From: an uncultured Alphaproteobacteria bacterium
GTDB taxonomy: Bacteria; Pseudomonadota; Alphaproteobacteria; RF32; CAG-239
Reading direction: 5' to 3'
Assembly (NCBI GenBank): GCA_944392255.1
Contig: CALXVY010000010.1
Span: 1 to 48,035 of the forward strand
Length of the DNA stretch: 48,035 nucleotides
Shown here: positions 8,604 to 16,387 of the stretch, in pieces
Layout of the letters: each line of letters starts with the position of its first letter
How positions within the stretch are numbered: position 1 is the stretch's first letter
Program-made: the position numbers and the translations under genes
The notes under the pieces: generated by a model
The model's database searches: none
Told to the model about the DNA's origin: nothing
The model's input: only the letters and a program-made list of their open reading frames with translations

Positions 8604-8943
8604 CAAACGTAGCAAACACGGCGTGTTTGACGGCATCAGTTTTGTCTTCGTGCCGCGTGGACCGCGATGCTCTCTCTATTCTGAACGTAAGCTTTGTGCC
8701 TCGTTTAAGCAAAAAAAAAGCCAGCTTCAAACGTAGGACGTTTGATCCCATTAGTTTGACGGCCGAACTGTCCATGCCGAGAACAAACATAATTCTTGGC
8801 GGAGATTTTGCGCCTTATTTTCTTTTAAATACAATCCCCTATCCTTACAAATTTATCGCCATCTTTAATTTTCGGTTGCAAAAAAAAAAAATGGTTTATC
8901 ATAGATAGTGTAGGCTTTAGATTATATTATTTGGAGGTGTGTC
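8604..8943 (+). repeat. Intergenic stretch with two related short hairpins
   Basis: No convincing gene. Two hairpins of the same design lie 115 bases apart: CAAACAC-GGC-GTGTTTG at 8613-8629 and CAAACGT-AGG-ACGTTTG at 8728-8744, each with a 7-bp stem and 3-base loop. Each is followed by a similar segment (GACGGCATCAGTTTT and GATCCCATTAGTTTG). The stretch looks richer in GC than its surroundings, which would fit a degenerate REP-like intergenic element. The last 70 bases are AT-rich and hold the promoter region of the next gene. Confidence 0.45.
8876..8902 (+). promoter_or_regulatory. Possible promoter of the Cys-rich gene
   Basis: TTGCAA at 8876-8881 and TATCAT at 8897-8902, with a short 15-base spacer. 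A strong ribosome site GGAGGTG follows at 8932-8938. The promoter is weakly supported; the ribosome site is clear. Confidence 0.3.
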
Positions 8944-10317
8944 ATGACTAAATCTATGATATTAGTTTTGTCATCGGTGTGTTTTTGCATGCTGAATGGC
9001 TTGTTTAATTCTGCTTTGGCTTTTGATCCACCTCCCGAACATAACACCAATACTTACACACTTAATATAGGTCTAAAGCCTATGCCTCAGGCTTATCAGT
9101 TGGCTCGTGCCACCTTCTTGCCCGAGGCTTCTAAAACTGATTTTAAGTTCAGCGGCAATACTAGCGAAGGAGATTATAACCAAGCTACTTCTTGTGAGGA
9201 TAAGAGCAAGCTCTATACAACATCTAACTGTAAATACCCCAGAGCTGTGGTTGCCGCTTCTCGTTGTCCATTCTTAGCCGGTTATTACACTGAATGTAAA
9301 TGTTTATCTCAATTTAACAAAACTTCTTGTACCGCTCCTTATGTTTTGGGTGGCACAAGTTGTGACGGTAAATATGAAAAATGCGTTTGTCCGGCAACCG
9401 TTTCATTAACTTATGCCAATGATAAATGTACGCAATATTGCGATGGTAAGTGTATTAAAAAATCTTGTACACCAACTGCCAACCAAAGCAATTGTACTAA
9501 TGGTATGCAAAATTGTGATAATGGTTGTGGACAAAACACGCGTAAATGCTGTGTTGCTTGTACTCATAAGATTACAACCAAACCAGCAAACTCTTCTTAT
9601 ACCTATTCTTCTTGTAATGACGGCTCTGGTAGCCATCAGATTCAAACCGGTTGGAAATGTAACCCTGGTTATCATGAAAAGAACGGCGGTTGCGAGAAAG
9701 ATTGTATTGCTAATACTTGCTCCGGATATACACTTACAGGCTGTCCGACTACTGCCAACTGTTCATCTTGTTCCAAACAAACAACAACATGTGACGGTGG
9801 TGCTACAATGTATAAAATAACCGGCTGTAAATCCGGATATCATTTAAGTGGTAATACTTGCGTCGCTCACTCTTATACTTGTCCGAGCGGTTACCAAGCA
9901 TCTACTTGTTCTTCTTCTCAAGTACAAACCGGAACAACATCTAAGAAATGTTCTTGCGGAGCAACTTCAGGTACTTGCTATGCATGCCGAGCTAAGACTT
10001 GTGCTGAACAAGGCAAAAAAGATTGTAACGGCTCTTGCATTTCTACATCAGAATGTTGCGGTGGTTGCTCTAGTGGTAAAAAATGTTCCAATGGTACTTG
10101 TGTTACTGTTTCTACTTGTAATGTAAAATTTTGTTCTAAATGTGTAAGTGAAGATCCAAATACATGTGATAGTTGCAGAAGTGGTTATGATTTAACATGG
10201 GATGGAAAATGCGAGTATTCTTCGCGTCAATGCTTGCTAAATTGTAATAAATTCTGTAGCGATGTTAGATGTTTAGACTCGTGCAGAGCTGCATGTAATA
10301 GTATGAATATGAACTAA
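8944..10317 (+). CDS. Exported cysteine-rich modular protein
   Basis: The 457-residue product starts with a signal peptide (hydrophobic core about 6-22, cleavage likely after ALA26). A region of about 55 residues with no Cys follows, then a dense array: I count about 56 Cys in the mature chain, roughly 13 percent, with CxxC, CC and CxNGxC spacings. Residues 189-388 are colinear with the truncated paralogue at 1-876. The C-terminus differs: C..CVS..PNTCDSC.SGYDL...GKC resembles furin-like or EGF-like Cys repeats of eukaryotic surface proteins (a pattern resemblance only), then a Cys-rich tail. Likely secreted and disulfide-rich; function unknown. It has its own strong GGAGGTG ribosome site and a strong terminator. 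Confidence 0.88.
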   Translation: MTKSMILVLSSVCFCMLNGLFNSALAFDPPPEHNTNTYTLNIGLKPMPQAYQLARATFLPEASKTDFKFSGNTSEGDYNQATSCEDKSKLYTTSNCKYPRAVVAASRCPFLAGYYTECKCLSQFNKTSCTAPYVLGGTSCDGKYEKCVCPATVSLTYANDKCTQYCDGKCIKKSCTPTANQSNCTNGMQNCDNGCGQNTRKCCVACTHKITTKPANSSYTYSSCNDGSGSHQIQTGWKCNPGYHEKNGGCEKDCIANTCSGYTLTGCPTTANCSSCSKQTTTCDGGATMYKITGCKSGYHLSGNTCVAHSYTCPSGYQASTCSSSQVQTGTTSKKCSCGATSGTCYACRAKTCAEQGKKDCNGSCISTSECCGGCSSGKKCSNGTCVTVSTCNVKFCSKCVSEDPNTCDSCRSGYDLTWDGKCEYSSRQCLLNCNKFCSDVRCLDSCRAACNSMNMN

Positions 10318-10380
10318 TGTAATAAAATAACTTTATTCTAAAAAGTTCAATTTCTAACTTTTTACAAATAGTATAGTCAC

Positions 10381-10424
10381 AAAAAGAGAAAAGCCATTCA
10401 AATTGAATGGCTTTTCTCTTTTTT
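10381..10424. terminator. Strong bidirectional terminator
   Basis: A near-perfect 21-bp inverted repeat (core AGAAAAGCCATTCAA / TTGAATGGCTTTTCT) with a one-base centre, A-run on the left and T-run on the right. It separates the convergent Cys-rich gene and the S1-like gene and overlaps the stop of the latter. Confidence 0.9.
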
Positions 10425-11649
10425 AGGAAATATAAACCTCATCTTCGGGTTTATATTCTCGTACAAATTCTACTCTCATTTTGAAGGTAATTTTATCACC
10501 TTCCTTTTTGATATAGTGCAGACGAATAAATGCTACATTTTCATCGGACAAAACCCCATAATCCGGATTATCAATAAGTTCAATTTTTATCGGATTTAAA
10601 CCATTATCCAGCAAAACCGGTTGTTTTTGTTTGATTTTGGCTTTGTATAAAAATCCAAGCCAATAACGTTCAAAACTGACTTCTGAACCGTTTTGTTTGC
10701 CTTCATTGAAAATGATATCATCCCGCTGACCGAAGATATAGCCGCTGTCTATCATAGCATGCCGATTTTTTTGCTTGCTGTCTACACATTCCGGCAACAG
10801 GTTTTTACTCTGCTTTTTGCTAAACCAGCGAACATATTGGTCTCCAACTATATCTAACAATTCAACTTCCTTCATATCACCAAAGCCATAAATTTTCAGC
10901 ATGCGGACAAGAACTTTATCTCCGTTTATCTGCTGAAGTTTTGCATCGCTTTTTTTCTTGATGGAAGCATTGCTGCCGTCTTGAAATTTTATCATTATAC
11001 CGCTTGTAACCGTAGCAATATAACATTCTCCTACTTTATAGGCTCCTTTGTACAAATAGCCACCATTTTCAGAAACATAATTACGCGCTTCTTCATCACT
11101 CCAGCTTTGAGGAAATTTAAATTCTGAATTTTCTTCCTCGTTATCTATTTCGGGTTCTTCTGGCATCTCATTATCAATTTGCAAATTTTCAATTTGATAA
11201 TAATCTTGCTGGGGAAGTAAACCTTTGCATAAAACGCGTGTATTTTCTGCCAATGTTGTCAATTCTTCAGGTAGACCTAAAACCGGACTATAAAAACCTA
11301 TATTTAATGCTTTTTCCCAGTCAAACTCAACAACAATTCCTTGCGTCCCGACAAAACGAACCCTTGCCTTATGCACTGAATTGGCAAAGATATATGCCGC
11401 TGATAATACCAGATAAGGAATTCCTGACTTGATTTCTGAGATTTCAAATTCCAGATTTTTTCCGGCAGTTAAACTTATTCCGTTACGCCGATAAAAATCT
11501 AAGCTGGTTGCACTGATGAACCCTAAAGCCCCTCCTTGCAACTTGACTTGCATTTCATTATTAATTTCGGAAACAATAACTCCATGGCGTTTATCGCCAA
11601 CTTGAAATAAAGCAAACTTTCTTTGAAGTTCAATTATTGAATTGCACAT
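10423..11649 (-). CDS. Unrecognised protein with S1/OB-like segments
   Basis: 408 residues, no signal peptide or membrane helix. Residues 16-50 (VGDKRHGVIVSEINN...GFISATSL) have the spacing of an S1/OB-fold strand set, and a second segment near residue 205 (VGECYIATVTSGIMIKFQDG) looks like a divergent repeat. An acidic linker (about 160-178, MPEEPEIDNEEENSEF) separates them. The C-terminal third is beta-rich with mixed charge. RNA or nucleic-acid binding is an inference from the S1-like pattern only. It follows the flagellar operon on the same strand after 101 bases of AT-rich DNA, and has no clear ribosome site. Confidence 0.7.
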   Translation of the reverse strand: MCNSIIELQRKFALFQVGDKRHGVIVSEINNEMQVKLQGGALGFISATSLDFYRRNGISLTAGKNLEFEISEIKSGIPYLVLSAAYIFANSVHKARVRFVGTQGIVVEFDWEKALNIGFYSPVLGLPEELTTLAENTRVLCKGLLPQQDYYQIENLQIDNEMPEEPEIDNEEENSEFKFPQSWSDEEARNYVSENGGYLYKGAYKVGECYIATVTSGIMIKFQDGSNASIKKKSDAKLQQINGDKVLVRMLKIYGFGDMKEVELLDIVGDQYVRWFSKKQSKNLLPECVDSKQKNRHAMIDSGYIFGQRDDIIFNEGKQNGSEVSFERYWLGFLYKAKIKQKQPVLLDNGLNPIKIELIDNPDYGVLSDENVAFIRLHYIKKEGDKITFKMRVEFVREYKPEDEVYIS

Positions 11650-11750
11650 AACAAAAATATTTAGTTAAACAAAAATTTTCCTAATAATTGTATTTTTCGT
11701 CGTCTTTATAACATAGCTTATTTTATAAAGCAAGCTTTTTAGATATATTT

Positions 11751-12920
11751 CTATTTATGAAAAATTTGACTGCCATAAGGAATGTCATTGCCAATTCCTT
11801 TAACTAAATATTCCTTGCGGATAAAACCCATTTCTCCTTCATCAAGCATAATTCTATACCATGCCTCATCAGGAGTTATGCCCGTAACACGCACCGTTGT
11901 CCCTGATTTTAGTCTTTTCAAAACATCAAAATCTTCTGACGGACCATACATGATTTTTTGCTCTGATTTTAGATGATAAAGTTGCGACATATCCGTTAAA
12001 TCTACCGGTATTTTGATAATTTTACCGACAACCATGTCATCACTTATGCTATTTCCGCTATTTAATCTTACCTCTTGATTGTAGATTATTTTGTTTTCTT
12101 GAGAAAAATATTTCCACAAATCACTGTCACTCAAAACTTTTACGCTTAAAGGTAATAATGATGCCAAAATAAGCACTAGCGGAAAAAACAATTGAAGCGC
12201 TTGCAAAAATATCATATTCCAATTTTGTAATTTGAAATTAGGTTTTAAATTAAACTTTAAAATAAGCTTTTTGAGTAAAACCCTTTGCGAATCTTCAGCA
12301 TATTGACCGGCAATTACCGCTGAAATATATGCATTTCCAACTTGCTTATTTTGCCAATAGGCCAGTGCATTATGCACCCATAAGCGATAGTTTTCTGCTT
12401 TGTTTTTTCCAACATTATGAAAATTCTCTACTAGAGCTTTTATATTTTGCGGAAATGCTTTTATACTCCACCAACCTAAAAGCCAATTGTTAACCGAAAC
12501 CTTAAGTACCTCTCTCATAGCTTCGCTATAATTGCAGATTTTATCCTCTTTTTCTATCTTTTGAGTTATAACCTGCCCTGTAACCTTGGTTAAACTTACT
12601 GCTTTTAAATTAAAGTCATCTTTTCCTTGCAGATTGCGATATGGTTTTAAGGAAAACATCGGCGGAAAATCATTTTTGCTATATGCACTACACAATAAAT
12701 CATAGGTTAAGCGTTTATCTTCATTGCTGATAATATCATAAGCGACTGATAATTTTTGAAAATTTTCTTTGGCTTCATCGCTACTATTACGGTCGGGATG
12801 CCAAACTTTAGCTCTTTCATGATATTTTTGCTTGGCCATATTTTCATCAACATCCGGTGAAACTCCCAGAATACGATAATAGCCTAAAACATCTTTATTA
12901 TATGCCGCAGTCACAACCAT
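11751..12920 (-). CDS. J-domain membrane protein with C-terminal SH3-like domain
   Basis: 389 residues. Residues 13-80 are a J domain with YRILGV, the HPD motif (WHPDRN) and AYDIISNEDKR, so it should stimulate an Hsp70 (DnaK). A helical middle holds AYWQNKQVGNAYISAVIAGQ, a membrane helix lies near 247-267 (FFPLVLILASLLPLSV), and the last 60 residues form a bacterial SH3-like domain (MYGPSED...GTTVRVTG...WYRIML...GFIRKEYL), expected outside the cytoplasmic membrane. The start overlaps the stop of the upstream FliK-like gene by one base (TGATG), so translation is coupled. Last gene of the fliF operon. A role in flagellar assembly or wall-linked chaperoning is inference. Confidence 0.82.
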   Translation of the reverse strand: MVVTAAYNKDVLGYYRILGVSPDVDENMAKQKYHERAKVWHPDRNSSDEAKENFQKLSVAYDIISNEDKRLTYDLLCSAYSKNDFPPMFSLKPYRNLQGKDDFNLKAVSLTKVTGQVITQKIEKEDKICNYSEAMREVLKVSVNNWLLGWWSIKAFPQNIKALVENFHNVGKNKAENYRLWVHNALAYWQNKQVGNAYISAVIAGQYAEDSQRVLLKKLILKFNLKPNFKLQNWNMIFLQALQLFFPLVLILASLLPLSVKVLSDSDLWKYFSQENKIIYNQEVRLNSGNSISDDMVVGKIIKIPVDLTDMSQLYHLKSEQKIMYGPSEDFDVLKRLKSGTTVRVTGITPDEAWYRIMLDEGEMGFIRKEYLVKGIGNDIPYGSQIFHK

Positions 12921-14596
12921 CAGACATAAAGCCCCTGTTTTATTGTTTCTTCTTTCTCTTCATTTTCGCATATCTTTATAAAATTTTCTTTAACATTTAT
13001 TTTTATTGTTCCGCTATAATGCAAATTGTGTAATGTTGTTTTAAAAATGCGAAAAATATTGCTTTTTAAATCTTCATCTACTGCTTTTTGAGTACGAATA
13101 ATCAAATCAAACTGCCGGTCTTTTACAAAAGAAAATCCATCAAACTGAAATGCGCCCAAACGGCTAAAATTTGTATCAACCACAAAACGCGCTGATTTTT
13201 TGTGTCTACCGGTTGTTCTTTGCGCTTCTTCTTCCTGTATGTTTTTTAAGGCAAGACGTATGCGGCTTATCTGTTCTCCATTTATAATCGGCAAGTTAAT
13301 AATTTTCCAATTTTGTCCTTCTCTGACTGATGCCGACATAAAATCATTTAGACGCATACTGATTTCTTGACCATCTGGCCCTAAATTACGCAAATCTTGA
13401 AAAATTTCCTTGCCTAACCATATTTCTGAATTATGTTGATTGGCGGCTTTGATAAAATGGAACATATTTTCAACAATTTTTCCCTCTAAACTCGGAAATT
13501 TTTGCATAATTTTATGGGCTAAATCATCTTTCCCTAGATTATGCAGTGTTTTAAATATATCTAAGACTTTGTCGGTTTGTGTTTGCGAATCTATGCTTGT
13601 ATTTAATAAATCTTTTAAAACGCCGAGAATCGACGGTAAATTTTGTGTCAGTTCCCGACTGGCTTTTAATCCTTCTAAATTTTCTAAGGCCTGAGGATCT
13701 GAAAAACGTACGGAATTTATTTCCAATAACACATTGCTCAAATTCTCCAGCTTTATTAACTTATCGGGTAAAAAGTTACCTAAAGGTGTGCGTAAGGCCA
13801 AAAGTTTGCTGTCCGGATTGGAAAATGCCGTTCCGGTTAAAAACGTGTTTTTCAATGGCAATAATTCATTTTTTATTTGAAAAATAAAATGTTCTATGTC
13901 TGATGAAGAAGGTTTTTTTTGTAAAATTTGACTGGTAAAATTCTTTAAAATCAGTTCAATTCTTTCCATAGCATTTTTAGTCGTATTACTTTCCGCCAAA
14001 ACTGCATTTTGTACATTTGTTTTATTTATATCTGTGCGCCAATCCACACTTATTTCTGCGTTTTGAAAATTCTCGCTTAATAAATTTTCTACCTTCGCCG
14101 GCAAGTGCAACTTTGCACTTAGATTTCTTAGAATTTGCTCTATTTTCAAAGGATGAAATGCTGACTGTGATGCCTTACTGTCAACATCTACTACCAACGG
14201 CAAACTCTCGTTTAATGCGCTCAACTCCTGTGTCTTTATTGGCAATGTCTTTTCATTATTTGCCGGAAATAGTTTTATATTCATCTGGCCTTTTTCATCA
14301 ATATTGCCGATTTTTACTTGCATCATTGAACCTGATGCTGGACTAAGTTTGAGCGGAGAATCTAACTTTATATCTAATGGAATTTTTTGTCCGGCAATAT
14401 CAATTTGCGCCTTGATTTCATTTTCTGCGCCAAGCCCCATACCTTCCGTCATTAAAATTTCTAAAAGATAACTTTGACCTGGGCGAACCGCTATTTGAAC
14501 TTCACTTGGAAAATTGACTATATTCCCATTGATACCATTTTCCGTACCGGATATGTTAATTGATGGAGAACTCAGCGGGGGAATTAAATTATCCAT
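12920..14596 (-). CDS. FliK-like protein linked to flhF-flhG
   Basis: 558 residues, no signal peptide. The N-terminal 150 residues are beta-rich with many Gly/Ile/Asp, the middle is helical and Asn/Leu-rich, and the C-terminus (about 470-545, RFVVDTNFSRLGAFQFDG...FDLIIRT) has the RLG-Q-DG pattern of FliK-type hook-length control C-terminal domains. A clearer FliK lies at 26926-28596, so this is a second member or a distinct family sharing the fold. It overlaps flhG by 8 bases and the J-domain gene by one base, so it belongs to the flagellar operon. Function is inferred from context. Confidence 0.7.
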   Translation of the reverse strand: MDNLIPPLSSPSINISGTENGINGNIVNFPSEVQIAVRPGQSYLLEILMTEGMGLGAENEIKAQIDIAGQKIPLDIKLDSPLKLSPASGSMMQVKIGNIDEKGQMNIKLFPANNEKTLPIKTQELSALNESLPLVVDVDSKASQSAFHPLKIEQILRNLSAKLHLPAKVENLLSENFQNAEISVDWRTDINKTNVQNAVLAESNTTKNAMERIELILKNFTSQILQKKPSSSDIEHFIFQIKNELLPLKNTFLTGTAFSNPDSKLLALRTPLGNFLPDKLIKLENLSNVLLEINSVRFSDPQALENLEGLKASRELTQNLPSILGVLKDLLNTSIDSQTQTDKVLDIFKTLHNLGKDDLAHKIMQKFPSLEGKIVENMFHFIKAANQHNSEIWLGKEIFQDLRNLGPDGQEISMRLNDFMSASVREGQNWKIINLPIINGEQISRIRLALKNIQEEEAQRTTGRHKKSARFVVDTNFSRLGAFQFDGFSFVKDRQFDLIIRTQKAVDEDLKSNIFRIFKTTLHNLHYSGTIKINVKENFIKICENEEKEETIKQGLYV

Positions 14597-15401
14597 TGGT
14601 TAACAACCTCTTTGCTATGGCAATAACGTCTTCTGCGGCCTCTGATGTCGGATAACGATTGATAATCGGTGTTTGATTGCGAATCGCATCACGCACTCTT
14701 GTATCTCTTCTGATAATTCCTAATAATGGCGGATTTATTTTCAAAAAGTTCATACAAGCCTTGAGTAATGTATCATAAGTACGCTGCCCTTCTCTTAATG
14801 AATTTGCTTGATTAACCACTAAATTAATCTCGCTTTTGGGATATTGCATGGTCATTATTTTTATAAATGCGTAGGCATCTGTTAATGAGGTTGGTTCATC
14901 TGTGCAAACAACTATTATTTTCTCTGCCATGCCAGATAATATGCGTACCGGCTTTTCTACTCCGGCGCCCATATCCAAAATTACTTTATTATAAGAGGAA
15001 GATAAAAGGGTTAAATCTTCTCCGAGAATTTGCAAACGTCCTATCGGCATTGAAGCCAAACCTGCTGAACCGGAACGCCCGGCAATAACATCAAAATGTC
15101 CTTTGCTACATTCTTGTACAACCTGATTTAAAGTCACTTTGCCAGAAACAACACTTCCTAAATCATATTTTGACATTAAACCAAGTTGAATATCTATATT
15201 GGCCAAACCTAAATCTCCGTCAAACAACAGCGTTTTTTGTTTTAACAAACTTAGAGCATGTGCCAGCGTAATGGAAAACCATGTTTTGCCGACACCACCT
15301 TTTCCAGAGGCTACAGCTATCATATTATGGCCTTTTCTTACACTGCGGCTAAGCGGTGCTCTCGGCATTATTTTTAATTCTTCCGTGGTTTGATTTTCCA
15401 T
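14589..15401 (-). CDS. flhG: Flagellar number regulator FlhG (MinD-like ATPase)
   Basis: FlhG (FleN/YlxH) is a MinD/ParA-type ATPase that limits flagellar number with FlhF. The 270 residues contain a deviant Walker A (SGKGGVGKT, about 32-40), the switch region LLFDGDLGLANIDIQLG (about 57-74) and VILDMGAGV as Walker B/switch II. Start choice is ATG 15401. It is 14 bases after flhF and overlaps the next gene by 8 bases. Confidence 0.92.
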   Translation of the reverse strand: MENQTTEELKIMPRAPLSRSVRKGHNMIAVASGKGGVGKTWFSITLAHALSLLKQKTLLFDGDLGLANIDIQLGLMSKYDLGSVVSGKVTLNQVVQECSKGHFDVIAGRSGSAGLASMPIGRLQILGEDLTLLSSSYNKVILDMGAGVEKPVRILSGMAEKIIVVCTDEPTSLTDAYAFIKIMTMQYPKSEINLVVNQANSLREGQRTYDTLLKACMNFLKINPPLLGIIRRDTRVRDAIRNQTPIINRYPTSEAAEDVIAIAKRLLTNG

Positions 15402-15415
15402 TTTTTTCTTCCTGT

Positions 15416-16378
15416 TTAGTCTTCACTTAAAATTAATTTTGCCAATGTTTCTTGATTTATTTCTGCTAAGCCGTTGGCGATTGATGAACTGACACTGGCA
15501 GCATAATATCCCATATCACAACATGCCGCTACTGATAAAACCGTACCAATACGGCGGGTTAAATCTAATCTTGTCGGCAATAAAAATTGAGCACCTATAT
15601 CCATAAAAATCTCGCCAATTTCTACTGCTTCCATTGTGTTGCGACCGGCATCCATCGTTAAAATCTTTTGCGCCTGAATTGTCTGACAATATTCTGACAC
15701 CCGTTTTACTTCTTTTTCAATAAAGGGGTTAATCCCCGGCGTATCTATCAAAACCAAACCATATTTGTTTTTACAATCTTTAACCTTCAAAGATAGTTCT
15801 TGAGAATCTTTACAAAAATAGAAATCCACATCTAAAATTTCTGCAAAAGCTTCTAATTGTTTGTTGGCTCCTGCCCGCACGTTATCCGTACTGATAATGC
15901 AGCTTGAGATTTTACTCATCTTGGCTTGTGTGGCTACCTTGGCAATGGCGGTCGATTTGCCGCTTCCCGATGTTCCCATAAACAATTTAACCGGATGACG
16001 CATATCTAAAATTTCACTGAAAGCATATAATTTCTTCAATGTTTTGACTAAAATTTTCTTTTCGTCTTTATCTGTTTCATACTGGCTTTCTTGTCGTGCC
16101 GTTGCTAAAATTTTTGAGGCAACAACATCTAATACACCATGATATTCCAGACAATCTCTTAAATGTCTTTCTTCAAAGATTGCTGATGGAGAAATTGTTT
16201 GGGCTTCTTCCTTATCATCAAAGAAAAGTTCTTCTTGTTCATCTATTGCTGCTGAAACCAAAATTTTGCCGTCAGATGTTTTTTCTGAAGATATAATTAT
16301 TGCATCATCTCCCAGTTCTGACTTAATCTGCATCAGAGCTTCCGTCATATTCGCTGCAATAATCTGTTTTATTTTCAT
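15416..16378 (-). CDS. flhF: Flagellar placement GTPase FlhF
   Basis: FlhF is an SRP-type GTPase that sets where the polar flagellum assembles. The 320 residues have the N-terminal motif MKIKQIIAANMTEALMQIK of the family, a helical N domain, the P-loop GTSGSGKST (about 129-137), the IISTDNVRAGA region and the G3 LIDTPGIN. The usual basic/variable B region is short. It lies 9 bases after flhA, in the order flhA-flhF-flhG shared by many polar-flagellate bacteria. Confidence 0.93.
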   Translation of the reverse strand: MKIKQIIAANMTEALMQIKSELGDDAIIISSEKTSDGKILVSAAIDEQEELFFDDKEEAQTISPSAIFEERHLRDCLEYHGVLDVVASKILATARQESQYETDKDEKKILVKTLKKLYAFSEILDMRHPVKLFMGTSGSGKSTAIAKVATQAKMSKISSCIISTDNVRAGANKQLEAFAEILDVDFYFCKDSQELSLKVKDCKNKYGLVLIDTPGINPFIEKEVKRVSEYCQTIQAQKILTMDAGRNTMEAVEIGEIFMDIGAQFLLPTRLDLTRRIGTVLSVAACCDMGYYAASVSSSIANGLAEINQETLAKLILSED

Positions 16379-16387
16379 TATTTAACC

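Noticed and set aside
8554..8908. Small open frames after ftsI
   Set aside because: They cross two hairpins, have no ribosome site, and have no protein-like pattern.
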